This document shows positions 37,050-44,342 of a stretch of DNA of 64,000 nucleotides, piece by piece. The stretch is from Agromyces mariniharenae. Its GTDB lineage: Bacteria > Actinomycetota > Actinomycetes > Actinomycetales > Microbacteriaceae. The stretch's first letter is position 1. The number at the start of each line of letters is the position of its first letter. The notes below the pieces were generated by a model. That model ran no database searches. It worked only from the letters and a program-made list of their open reading frames with translations, and was not told the origin of the DNA. Where the stretch lies: the NCBI RefSeq assembly GCF_008122505.1, contig NZ_VSSB01000001.1, positions 542,891 through 606,890 on the forward strand. Direction: 5' to 3'. Made by a program: the position numbers and the translations under genes.

Positions 37050-38320
37050 GCGAGCCGGTCCTGCATGCCCCAGGCCTGACCGTAGCCGCCCTCGAGCTCG
37101 TTGCGTGCCATCAGGTCGAGGAACGGCTGCGCGTCGAACGCCTCGGGGCCGAGCACGCCACTGCCCGACCAGGTGCCGTCGGCGAGGAGCTCGAGGGCGA
37201 TGACCGGGTTCAGGGCGGTCTGCCAGACGACGCCCTGGGCGTCGTACTCGGCCATCGTCCACTCGTTGTCGGACACGTGGTACAGGTACACCTCGCGCGG
37301 CGCTCCGTCCTTCCCGATGCCGGTGACCCACAGGCCGGCGCAGGTCTTGCCGGTCATCCGCGGCCCGATCGTGGCCGGGTCGGGCAGCGCCGCCGCGACC
37401 ACGTCGCGGGGAGCGACCTCGACGGGGCCGTTCGCGCTGCGCACCCGCACGGGTGTCGTGGAGTCGAGCCCGAGCAGGTGCAGGGTCTTCAGCACGTTGA
37501 TGAACTCGTCGCCCAGGCCGTACTTGAACGTGACCCGCTTCGCGTCCACCCACCGCGGCATCAGGAGCACCTCCTCGTGCTCCACGTTCACGCACTCGAC
37601 GGGGCCGATGCCCTCGGGGAACTCGAACACCTCGGGCTCCGAGAACGGCGGCGTGGTGAACCAGCCGCGCTCCTCCTCCCACACCACCGGGGGGTTCAGG
37701 CACTCCTCGATGGTGGTCCAGATCGAGAACGACGGGGCGAAGATCTCGTTGCCCTCGTCGTCGCGCACCACCAGGTTCGCGCCGTCGCGCGTGCCGAGCT
37801 CGTCGATCTCGCCGAACAGGTGGTCGGCCGCGTACCGGGCGAACACGTCGCTGAGCCCGGGCTCGACGCCCATGCCCACGAGCGCGAGCCGACCCGCCTG
37901 TTCCCAGTCGCCGGCCTGCGCGAACTGGTCGTCGCCGAGCTTGACGCCGGTCTCGCGGTAGGGGTCGGTCGGATGCGGCTCGGACAGGCTCATCGCCATG
38001 TCCAGGTAGTCGGCCTCCGCCGCCAGCGCGCCCGCGAAGATCGACGGCACGAACTTCGGCTCCACGGCGTTCATCACGTGCGTCGCGCGGTGCTCACGGG
38101 CGACGGATGCCACGACCTCGGGATCGGACGCGTCGATCCGTGCGGTGGCGAACCGCGCCGCGACGTCGTCGCCGTGCCGCCGCCGGATCCAGTCGACCGT
38201 GCGCTGCGCCCGGGACTCGTCGTAGTCGCTCACCACGAGCAGCTCGAAGAACGACCGACGAGCCGCGATCTTCGCGATCGCATCACCCACGCCACCAGCA
38301 CCGACCAGCAGGATCCGCAT
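37046..38320 (-). CDS. Saccharopine-dehydrogenase-like NAD(P) oxidoreductase
   Basis: 424 aa. The N-terminal Rossmann fold is MRILLVGAGGVGDAIAKIAARR, with VVSDYDESRAQRTVDWI, THVMNAVEPKFVPSI and LDMAMSLSEPHP. The C-terminal domain (about 150-400) has the alpha/beta layout of saccharopine/carboxynorspermidine dehydrogenases (GMGVEPGLSDVFARYA, MTGKTCAGLWVTG). It is first in a tight operon with GNAT and the racemase-like gene, so a role in amino-acid (perhaps lysine-type) metabolism is likely. It could also be a carboxynorspermidine or opine-type reductase. Confidence 0.88.
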   Translation of the reverse strand: MRILLVGAGGVGDAIAKIAARRSFFELLVVSDYDESRAQRTVDWIRRRHGDDVAARFATARIDASDPEVVASVAREHRATHVMNAVEPKFVPSIFAGALAAEADYLDMAMSLSEPHPTDPYRETGVKLGDDQFAQAGDWEQAGRLALVGMGVEPGLSDVFARYAADHLFGEIDELGTRDGANLVVRDDEGNEIFAPSFSIWTTIEECLNPPVVWEEERGWFTTPPFSEPEVFEFPEGIGPVECVNVEHEEVLLMPRWVDAKRVTFKYGLGDEFINVLKTLHLLGLDSTTPVRVRSANGPVEVAPRDVVAAALPDPATIGPRMTGKTCAGLWVTGIGKDGAPREVYLYHVSDNEWTMAEYDAQGVVWQTALNPVIALELLADGTWSGSGVLGPEAFDAQPFLDLMARNELEGGYGQAWGMQDRLA

Positions 38321-38444
38321 GCTCCGACGCTATCGCTCCCTCGGCGACCCGTCGATGGCGGGCCGTCCGGCGTCCGGGACGCGCCGGACGGAACGTCCCG
38401 CGCCGCGGCGGCAGGGGGTCCGGGGGCGTGTCGACGTCGGCCTG

Positions 38445-38472
38445 ACGGATGCCGCGGGCGCGCGGCATCCGT
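38445..38472. terminator. Motif-pair hairpin upstream of the saccharopine-dehydrogenase-like gene
   Basis: ACGGATGCCGCG (38445-38456), loop GGCG, CGCGGCATCCGT (38461-38472): a perfect 12-bp stem. It separates the REP element and minisatellite from the operon start at 38320. Confidence 0.6.
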
Positions 38473-38476
38473 GACC

Positions 38477-38553
38477 GAATGCAGGAAGTTGTGGGGGTGG
38501 TGCGGCGTGCCGCCGCCCGACACGCCGCACATCACGTCGAAGTTCCTGTATTC
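38477..38553. repeat. REP/MITE-like element, copy B
   Basis: The outer arms are GAATGCAGGAAGTT (38477-38490) and AAGTTCCTGTATTC (38540-38553). The inner hairpin GTGCGGCGTG/CACGCCGCAC lies at about 38500-38530. It directly follows a motif-pair hairpin. Confidence 0.7.
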
Positions 38554-38607
38554 GTGCTCGACGGCCGCGCCGGAGGCGGCCCCAAGGTGCGGTTCGTTCG
38601 GGCATCC

Positions 38608-38847
38608 GAGGCTCCGTCCAGGAGTCCGTTCGGGGGTCCGTCCCGGGCTCCGTCCGAGAGTCCGTTCGGGAGTCCGTCCCGGGCTCCGTCCGAGGCTCCG
38701 TCCAGGAGTCCATTCGGAAGTCCTTCCTGGAGTCCGTCCCGGGCTCCGTCCTGGAGTCCGTTCGGGAGTACGTCGCGGGCCCCGCCCGAGGCTCCGTCCA
38801 GGAGTCCACTCGGAAGTCCGTCCCGGGCCCCGCCCGAGGCTCCGAGA
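38608..38847. repeat. 12-bp minisatellite, 20 degenerate units
   Basis: Units such as GAGGCTCCGTCC, AGGAGTCCGTTC and CGGGCTCCGTCC follow each other without interruption for 240 bp (20 x 12). Open frames exist on both strands because 12 is a multiple of 3, giving 4-residue repeats, but neither strand has a convincing start or ribosome site. I treat it as non-coding. Confidence 0.88.
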
Positions 38848-38857
38848 GGGATCGAGC

Positions 38858-39823
38858 TCAACCGATGACGGGATCGAGGCCGCGACTCCGGCGCACGACC
38901 TTGGCGTCCTCGACCGTGCGCGTCACCGCCTCGAGCACGGTCGGCCAGTCCTCGAGCACATGTCGGGCACTCGGCCGGACGACGGGGATCCCGAACACCT
39001 GCGCCACGAGCGTCCGGTCCCGGTCCGCGAAGAACTCGCCCGAGCCGGAGTGGAACGCCCGGCCGTCGACCTCGAAGAGCACGCAGCCGTCGATCACGCC
39101 GTCGTACCGTCCGAATCCGGCCAGCGGCACCTGCGCCTGCACCTGGAAGCCATGCGCGACAAGGCGTCGCACGAACAGGCTCTCAGGTCCGGACTCCGTG
39201 TGGCCGGTGAATCCGTCGACCAGTCGGGCGGCCGTTGCGGGCAGGGACGCGATGATCACGTCGACGTCTCGACGCGTGACCACCCGCTCGTGGATCGCGG
39301 AATCGATCGCGGCGCTCGCATGCTCGGGGTCCATGCAGCGCACGGCGTCGGCGAGGGCCGTGTGCGGCGACACGATCCAGTCGAGTGCATTGCGCTCGGA
39401 GCGATCGGCGGCCCAATGCACGCGGGGTGGGTCATCCGACGCGAACCTCGGCGGCGGAGCGCCTCGCATTCGGTCGAGCACCGACGGATGCCACACGCCG
39501 ACGTTGTTCGTCGCAACGAGCTCGGCGTCGGGCTGGAGGCGAGACGCGGTCCGTGGCACATGGAGATGCAGCCGGAGGTCCACGCCCGCCCAGACCCCGT
39601 ATCGTCGGAGCGCGCTCGAGCACCCCAGGCGACCGCCGACGGCGATCGCGCGCAATTGATCCTGGTCGGCGGACGCTGATGCGACCCACCCGTGCCGAGG
39701 TCGCGCCACGACGCCCGCTGCGATCGCGGTACGGATCACGCGCTCGGACAGACCTCGCGCACGGAGCGTTCGCACGCGGGCCACGTGACCGAGCCGGGCG
39801 AGTTCGGGGAGGAGCTGCGGCAT
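38858..39823 (-). CDS. AbiEi-like HTH plus DUF559 (Vsr-like) protein
   Basis: 321 aa from ATG 39823. The N-terminal part (about 1-60: LARLGHVARVRTLRARGLSERVIRTAIAAGVVARPRHG) is given here as LARLGHVARVRTLRARG and AGVVARPRHGWV; it resembles the winged-helix antitoxin-like AbiEi domain. The C-terminal part (about 215-310) is a DUF559 domain with PD-(D/E)xK-type residues in GRYDGVIDG and LFEVDGRAFHSG, then RDRTLVAQVFGIPVVR. Actinobacteria carry many such proteins of unknown role. No partner toxin gene is adjacent. REP copies lie on both sides. Confidence 0.85.
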   Translation of the reverse strand: MPQLLPELARLGHVARVRTLRARGLSERVIRTAIAAGVVARPRHGWVASASADQDQLRAIAVGGRLGCSSALRRYGVWAGVDLRLHLHVPRTASRLQPDAELVATNNVGVWHPSVLDRMRGAPPPRFASDDPPRVHWAADRSERNALDWIVSPHTALADAVRCMDPEHASAAIDSAIHERVVTRRDVDVIIASLPATAARLVDGFTGHTESGPESLFVRRLVAHGFQVQAQVPLAGFGRYDGVIDGCVLFEVDGRAFHSGSGEFFADRDRTLVAQVFGIPVVRPSARHVLEDWPTVLEAVTRTVEDAKVVRRSRGLDPVIG

Positions 39824-39924
39824 CCCGACATCGTGCTGCGTCGTTCCACCGCGTTTCGGTCGGACCGACGTTCCGGTGGACGCGAGTCGCGGCATCCGTG
39901 CTCGGGAGGACAGGTCGCGCGACC

Positions 39925-40002
39925 GGAATGCAGGAAGATGTCGGGGACGTGCGGCGTGTCACCGCACGACACGCCGCCGAACGGCGGGTTCTTCCTGCAT
40001 CC
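39925..40002. repeat. REP/MITE-like element, copy C
   Basis: The outer arms are GGAATGCAGGAAGA (39925-39938) and TTCTTCCTGCATCC (39989-40002). The inner hairpin is GCGGCGTGTC-ACCGCAC-GACACGCCGC, a perfect 10-bp stem. With flanks (motif copy at 39891 and GGGAGGACAGGTCGC) it is nearly identical to copy D, 182 bp away. Confidence 0.85.
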
Positions 40003-40106
40003 GCGACGACGGTGCGGAAACGCGCGGCGGAATCCGGGGAAGCCGGCGACGATCGGATGCGGCTGGCACGCGGCATCCGTTGCCCGGGAGGACAGGTCGC
40101 CCGACC

Positions 40107-40184
40107 GGAATGCAGGAGGAAGTCGGGGACGTGCGGCGTGTCACCGCACGACACGCCGCCGAACGGCGGGTTCTTCCTGCATCC
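40107..40184. repeat. REP/MITE-like element, copy D
   Basis: The outer arms are GGAATGCAGGAGGAA (40107-40121) and TTCTTCCTGCATCC (40171-40184), with the same inner hairpin as copy C. The similarity to copy C extends upstream to a motif copy at 40069, so a unit of about 120 bp was duplicated. The 489-bp gap 39824-40312 holds only copies C and D and motif copies. Confidence 0.85.
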
Positions 40185-40286
40185 GCAGTGTGTGGCGAGA
40201 TCGGCGTGGGAGGCAGGGGGGTCCAGGGTCGCGCCGACGTCGGCCCGACGGATGCCGCGAGCACGGGGCATCCGACGTCGGCCGGG

Positions 40287-40312
40287 CGGATGCGGCGGGC
40301 ACGCGGCATCCG
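40287..40312. terminator. Motif-pair hairpin after the uricase gene
   Basis: CGGATGCGGCG (40287-40297) and CGCGGCATCCG (40302-40312) pair with one mismatch around a GGCA loop. It abuts the uricase stop codon at 40313. Confidence 0.55.
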
Positions 40313-41212
40313 TCAGCAGAAGCCCGCGATGCCCGCCCAGGCCGCGGCCGGGCTCGGAACGCCCTCGCGCTCGACGGAGGCCTCGATGAGGCCGTAGGGG
40401 CGGTCGGCGGCGTAGAAGACCTCGTTGGGGTTGTCGAGCCCGAAGGGCGAGAGGTCGACGACGAAGTGGTGGTTGTTCGGCATCGAGAAGCGGATCTCGG
40501 CGATCTCGGGGTGCTCCTCGAGCACGCGGCGGCCCATGTCGAAGAGCGTGGCCTGGAGTGCGGCGGAGTAGCGCTCGGCGAACGCCTCGAGGAGGAGCGC
40601 ACGCACGCTCGCGTAGAGCGCGTCGTAGTCGACGCCGACGGTGGCGTAGCGCCAGCGCGCGGCGACGTCGGTGGCGAGGATGCGGTCGCGGGTCTCGGGC
40701 AGGGTCGTGTACCGGTCCTTCGGGTACCCCTCGAAGCCCGAGGCGGTGGTCTTCAGCACCGTGAGGTCCTTGAGGCCCGCGATGACGTGCCGCTCGTCGC
40801 CGTCGGCGACCACCACGGCCGTGCGCACCTCCTGACCGCTGCGGACGAAGGCGTGGTCGTGCTCGGCGCCCTGCGCGACGATGCGCTGCCAGGCGTATCG
40901 CTCGGCCTCCCAGCGTCCGCCGGTCACCCAGTCGAACGAGCCCGTGAAGTGGTCGGCGAGGCGCAGCAGGAACGCCTCGGGCGAGCCGATCCCGTCGCGC
41001 GCGAACGCGAAGATCGTGTTCTTCTGGGTGTCGGTCGCGACGACGTGCGCGTTGTCGCCCTCGAGGTGTGCCGCGGCGAAGTCGCCGCGCAGCTGCGAGG
41101 TCACGTTGAGGTCGTCGATCTCGTGGCGCGGGGTGTCGCGTGTGACCTTGACGACGCGCACCTCGGCCTTGCCGTACTGGTTGACGCCGAGGACGATGGC
41201 GGGCTCGGACAT
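40313..41212 (-). CDS. Urate oxidase (cofactor-free uricase)
   Basis: 299 aa from ATG 41212 (GGGAGCTGACC before it). Oxidises urate to 5-hydroxyisourate. Two T-fold halves are visible. Marks: YGKAEVRVVKV, the catalytic segment TDTQKNTIFAFA (Thr and Lys region), SGFEGYPKDRYTTL, ATLFDMGRRVLEEHPEI and SMPNNHHFVVDLSPFGLDN. It is last in the purine-degradation run; the product is passed to the next two enzymes encoded directly upstream (uraH, uraD). Confidence 0.96.
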   Translation of the reverse strand: MSEPAIVLGVNQYGKAEVRVVKVTRDTPRHEIDDLNVTSQLRGDFAAAHLEGDNAHVVATDTQKNTIFAFARDGIGSPEAFLLRLADHFTGSFDWVTGGRWEAERYAWQRIVAQGAEHDHAFVRSGQEVRTAVVVADGDERHVIAGLKDLTVLKTTASGFEGYPKDRYTTLPETRDRILATDVAARWRYATVGVDYDALYASVRALLLEAFAERYSAALQATLFDMGRRVLEEHPEIAEIRFSMPNNHHFVVDLSPFGLDNPNEVFYAADRPYGLIEASVEREGVPSPAAAWAGIAGFC

Positions 41213-41214
41213 GG

Positions 41215-41568
41215 TCAGCTCCCTCGATAGGTCGAATAGGCGAACGGGCTCAGGAGGAGCGGCGCGTGCACGTGGCGGCCGTCGTCGGCGACCGTGAACG
41301 TGAGCACCACCTCGGGGTAGAACGTCTCGACGCCGTGCTCGGCGAACCAGGCACCGGTCTCGAACCGCAGCCGGTAGTCGCCGGCCGGCAGCTCGTCGGG
41401 GCCGATCCGGGTCACCCGGCCGTCGGCGTCGGTCGCGGCGGTGTCGACCGACCGCCACGAGACGCCGTCGAACGCGAGCAGCTCGACGGCGACGCCCTCG
41501 GCGGGTCGGCCGCGCGTGGCGTCGAGGACGTGGGTGGTGATGCGCGACACGGGTGCGGAGGCGCTCAT
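41215..41568 (-). CDS. uraH: 5-Hydroxyisourate hydrolase (transthyretin-like)
   Basis: 117 aa. Signature N-terminal ITTHVLDATRGRPAEGV, the middle FYPEVVLTF and the C-terminal YRGS that marks true HIU hydrolases as opposed to transthyretins. It starts in the stop of the uraD part (ATGA) and ends 2 bp before the uricase ATG, so the three are made from one message. Confidence 0.97.
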   Translation of the reverse strand: MSASAPVSRITTHVLDATRGRPAEGVAVELLAFDGVSWRSVDTAATDADGRVTRIGPDELPAGDYRLRFETGAWFAEHGVETFYPEVVLTFTVADDGRHVHAPLLLSPFAYSTYRGS

Positions 41569-43460
41569 GCGACGAGTCCCTTCAATCGGAGGACGGCGAT
41601 CTGGCGGAGCTGGTCGGCGACGACGGGATCCTCCTCCTCGGGCGTGTGCCCGAGCCGCTCGGTGAGGGCGTCGAGGATCTCGCGCGACGACCGCCCTGCC
41701 GCTCGGATGAGGAACACGCGCCCGAACCGCTCCTCGTAGGCGCGGTTGCCCGCGGCGAGCCCGGCGGCCACCTCGGCGTCGGCCGGGTCGACGCCCGACT
41801 GCTCCGAACGCGACATGGCGGCCTCGGCGCTCGCACCCGTTGGGCGCTCGCCGATGCGCGGATGGTGCGCGAGCGCACCCTCGACCTCGGCGGGCGTGAA
41901 CGGCGAGGCGGCCGTCTCGGCCCACGCGACGAGCTCGTCGACCGAGCCGTAGGGCCGTGCATCGGCGACCTGTTCGCACCACCGGTCGATGTCGAGGCAT
42001 GGTCGCAGCATGGCGATCGCCGCCTCGCGATCGGCCTCGTTGAACGCGTCGAGCGACATCGCCGCCACCCTCCGATCTGCCCGCTGCAGCAGGCGTCCGC
42101 GCGGCACCTCGCGATCGACGGGCTCGCCCGCGAGGTACGTCGCCCGCACGACGCCGACGAGCTCTCGTCCGTCGTAGGGCGAGATCGGATGCCGGTGCTC
42201 CAGCGCCGCGGCATCCACCGTGAAGACCGCGTCGGGCGCGACCACCGCGAGGTCGGCGGCGCGGCCGACCTCGATCGCACCCTTCGACGAGAGCCCCACC
42301 CGGCGTGCGGGCGCCGTGGACATCCACTCGACGACCTGCTCCAGACGGATGCCGCGGCGCCGCGCCTCGGTCCAGACGATCGGCAGGCCGAGCTGCAACG
42401 ACGCGATGCCGCCCCACGCCTCGGCGAAGTCGCCGTCCCCGGCGAGCTTCAGGGCCGCGGGCGCCGGCGAGTGGTCGGAGACGACGAGGTCGATCACGCC
42501 CTCCTCGAGCCCGCGCCAGAGCGCGTCGCGGTTCGACCCCTCGCGGATGGGCGGGCAGCACTTGAACGCCGTCGCACCCGGCGCCACGTCCTCGGCGGCG
42601 AGCACGAGGTAGTGCGGGCACGTCTCGGCGGTGATGCGCACGCCGTCGTGCTTCGCCCATGCGATCGGCCCGAGCGCGTCGGCCGAGCTGAGGTGCAGGA
42701 TGTGCGCGTCGGCGCCCGTGCGGCGGGCTGCCTCGATGACCGCGGCGATCGCGGCGTGCTCGGCGGCGCGGGGCCGCGACGCGAGGAAGTCGGCGTAGTC
42801 GGCGCCGTGCTCGTGCGGCGCCTCGTCGATGATCGCGGCGTCCTCGGCGTGCACGATGAGCAGCGAGCCGGCCTCGGCGAGCACGGCCATCGCCCGCTCC
42901 ATCTCGTCGGCCGACACGGGCGGGAACTCCGCGACGCCCGAGTCGACGAGGAAGCACTTGAACCCGAACACGCCCTCGCCGACGAGCGGCAGCAGGTCGC
43001 CCACGTTGCCGGGGACGAGCCCGCCCCAGAACCCGACGTCGACGAACACTCGCCCCTCGGCGGCGGCGCGCTTCACCACGAGCGCGTCGACCGAGGTCGT
43101 CGGCGGGATGCTGTTGAGCGGCATGTCGACGATCGTGGTGATCCCGCCCGCCGCGGCCGCGCGCGTCGCCGACGCGAACCCCTCCCACTCGGTGCGCCCG
43201 GGCTCGTTCACGTGCACGTGCGTGTCGACGAGCCCGGGGATGAGCACCTCGTCGTCGGCGAGCCGCACGTGGCGGGCGCCGGCGAGGCCCGCGCCGGCCT
43301 CGGCGATCCGCGCCACGAGCCCGTCGCGCACGCCGACCTCGGCTGGCGCGAACGCGCCGTCGACGAGCACCCGGTCGCCCGCGAGCACGAGGTCGAAGGC
43401 GTCGGATGCCGCGGCGCGTCCGGGCGGCGCGACGTCGGCGTGGGGCATCCGCTCGTTCAC
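41565..43460 (-). CDS. Allantoinase fused in frame to OHCU decarboxylase
   Basis: 631 aa from GTG 43460, which overlaps the allE stop (GTGA). Residues 1-467 are allantoinase: PGLVDTHVHVNEPGRTEWEG (given as VDTHVHVNEPGRTEWEG), FKCFLVDSG (carboxylated Lys), HAEDAA, HLSSADALG and SDHSPAP. Residues 468-631 are a complete UraD: MSLDAFNEADREAAI, HHPRIGERP, EQSGV and GRVFLIRAAGRSSREIL. No stop separates them. A GGAGG and the ATG at 42059-42057 remain, so UraD may also be made alone. The fused protein would run steps 3 and 4 of urate breakdown (OHCU to allantoin to allantoate). Confidence 0.9.
   Translation of the reverse strand: MNERMPHADVAPPGRAAASDAFDLVLAGDRVLVDGAFAPAEVGVRDGLVARIAEAGAGLAGARHVRLADDEVLIPGLVDTHVHVNEPGRTEWEGFASATRAAAAGGITTIVDMPLNSIPPTTSVDALVVKRAAAEGRVFVDVGFWGGLVPGNVGDLLPLVGEGVFGFKCFLVDSGVAEFPPVSADEMERAMAVLAEAGSLLIVHAEDAAIIDEAPHEHGADYADFLASRPRAAEHAAIAAVIEAARRTGADAHILHLSSADALGPIAWAKHDGVRITAETCPHYLVLAAEDVAPGATAFKCCPPIREGSNRDALWRGLEEGVIDLVVSDHSPAPAALKLAGDGDFAEAWGGIASLQLGLPIVWTEARRRGIRLEQVVEWMSTAPARRVGLSSKGAIEVGRAADLAVVAPDAVFTVDAAALEHRHPISPYDGRELVGVVRATYLAGEPVDREVPRGRLLQRADRRVAAMSLDAFNEADREAAIAMLRPCLDIDRWCEQVADARPYGSVDELVAWAETAASPFTPAEVEGALAHHPRIGERPTGASAEAAMSRSEQSGVDPADAEVAAGLAAGNRAYEERFGRVFLIRAAGRSSREILDALTERLGHTPEEEDPVVADQLRQIAVLRLKGLVA
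42057..42073 (-). promoter_or_regulatory. Internal ribosome site and ATG of the UraD part
   Basis: GGAGG (42073-42069) lies 9 nt before ATG (42059-42057) in frame with the fused protein; translation from here gives a 164-aa UraD of standard length. Confidence 0.7.
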
Positions 43461-44302
43461 CCCCACCGGCTCGCACTCCGATGGTCGGGCCCCGTGAGTC
43501 GCACCTGGCGGTTCACGTCCTTGTACAGCAGGTAGCGGAACGGGCCCGGGCCGCCGGCGTAGCAGGCCTGCGGGCAGAACGCCCGCAGCCACATGAAGTC
43601 GCCCGCCTCGACCTCGACCCAGTCGCCGTTGAGCCGGTACACGCCCTTGCCCTCGAGCACGAAGAGCCCGTGCTCCATGACGTGCGTCTCGGCGAACGGG
43701 ATCGACCCGCCCGGTTGGAACGTCACGATGTTCACGTGCATGTCGTGCGCGAGGTCGTCGGGGTCGACGAACCGCGTCGTCGCCCAGGCGCCCCGGGTGT
43801 CGGGCATCGGCTCCGGCTCGACGTCGGCGTCGCTCGTGACGAACGACGTCGGCGCGGGGATGCCCTCGGCGGGCTCGTAGGCCTTGCGGATCCAGTGGAA
43901 CGACGTGGGCGCGTCGCCCTCGTTCGCGATCGACCAGGGCGCACCGGCGGCGAGGTAGGCGTACCCGCCCGGGCCGAGCACGTCGCGTTCGCCGTCGACG
44001 TCGAGGGTCAGCGCGCCGGACGTGACGAACACGACCCCCTCGACCCCGGGCTCGACCTCGGGGTGCTCGGCGCCGCCGCCCGGCTCGATCTCGACGATGA
44101 GCTGGGCGAAGGTCGTCGCGAATCCCGCGATCGGCCGCGCGATGATCCACGACCGCGTGCGGGTGAAGCCGGGCAGCCTGCTCGTCACGATGTCGCGCAG
44201 CACGCCCTTCGGGATCACGGTGTACGCCTCGGTCACGATGGCGCGATCGGTCAGCAGCTCCGTCTGGGCGGGCAGCCCGCCCTGCGGGGTGTAGTAGCTC
44301 AT
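43457..44302 (-). CDS. allE: (S)-Ureidoglycine aminohydrolase
   Basis: 281 aa from ATG 44302 with AGGAGG upstream. A two-cupin protein that releases ammonia from (S)-ureidoglycine to give ureidoglycolate. Marks: GGGAEHPEVEPGVEGVVFV (cupin 1), PDDLAHDMHVNIVTFQPG and the Mn-binding cupin 2 FAETHVMEHGLFVLEGKGVYRL (given in part), then EVEAGDFMWLRAFCPQACYAGG. It sits between the CitE-like gene and the allantoinase gene in the purine run. Confidence 0.93.
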   Translation of the reverse strand: MSYYTPQGGLPAQTELLTDRAIVTEAYTVIPKGVLRDIVTSRLPGFTRTRSWIIARPIAGFATTFAQLIVEIEPGGGAEHPEVEPGVEGVVFVTSGALTLDVDGERDVLGPGGYAYLAAGAPWSIANEGDAPTSFHWIRKAYEPAEGIPAPTSFVTSDADVEPEPMPDTRGAWATTRFVDPDDLAHDMHVNIVTFQPGGSIPFAETHVMEHGLFVLEGKGVYRLNGDWVEVEAGDFMWLRAFCPQACYAGGPGPFRYLLYKDVNRQVRLTGPDHRSASRWG

Positions 44303-44342
44303 GGGACCTCCTCGTCCGTCGGCCGCGCGTCGCGGCATCCGC

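Noticed and set aside
38449..38868. Repeat protein encoded by the 12-bp minisatellite on either strand
   Set aside because: Both strands are open, which is expected for a 12-bp period; no ribosome site, and part of the frame runs through a REP element.
39736..40309. Short open frames in the REP C/D region encoding CGDTPHVPDFLLHSG-like peptides
   Set aside because: They are translations of the REP hairpin and recur only where the element occurs; no start signals.
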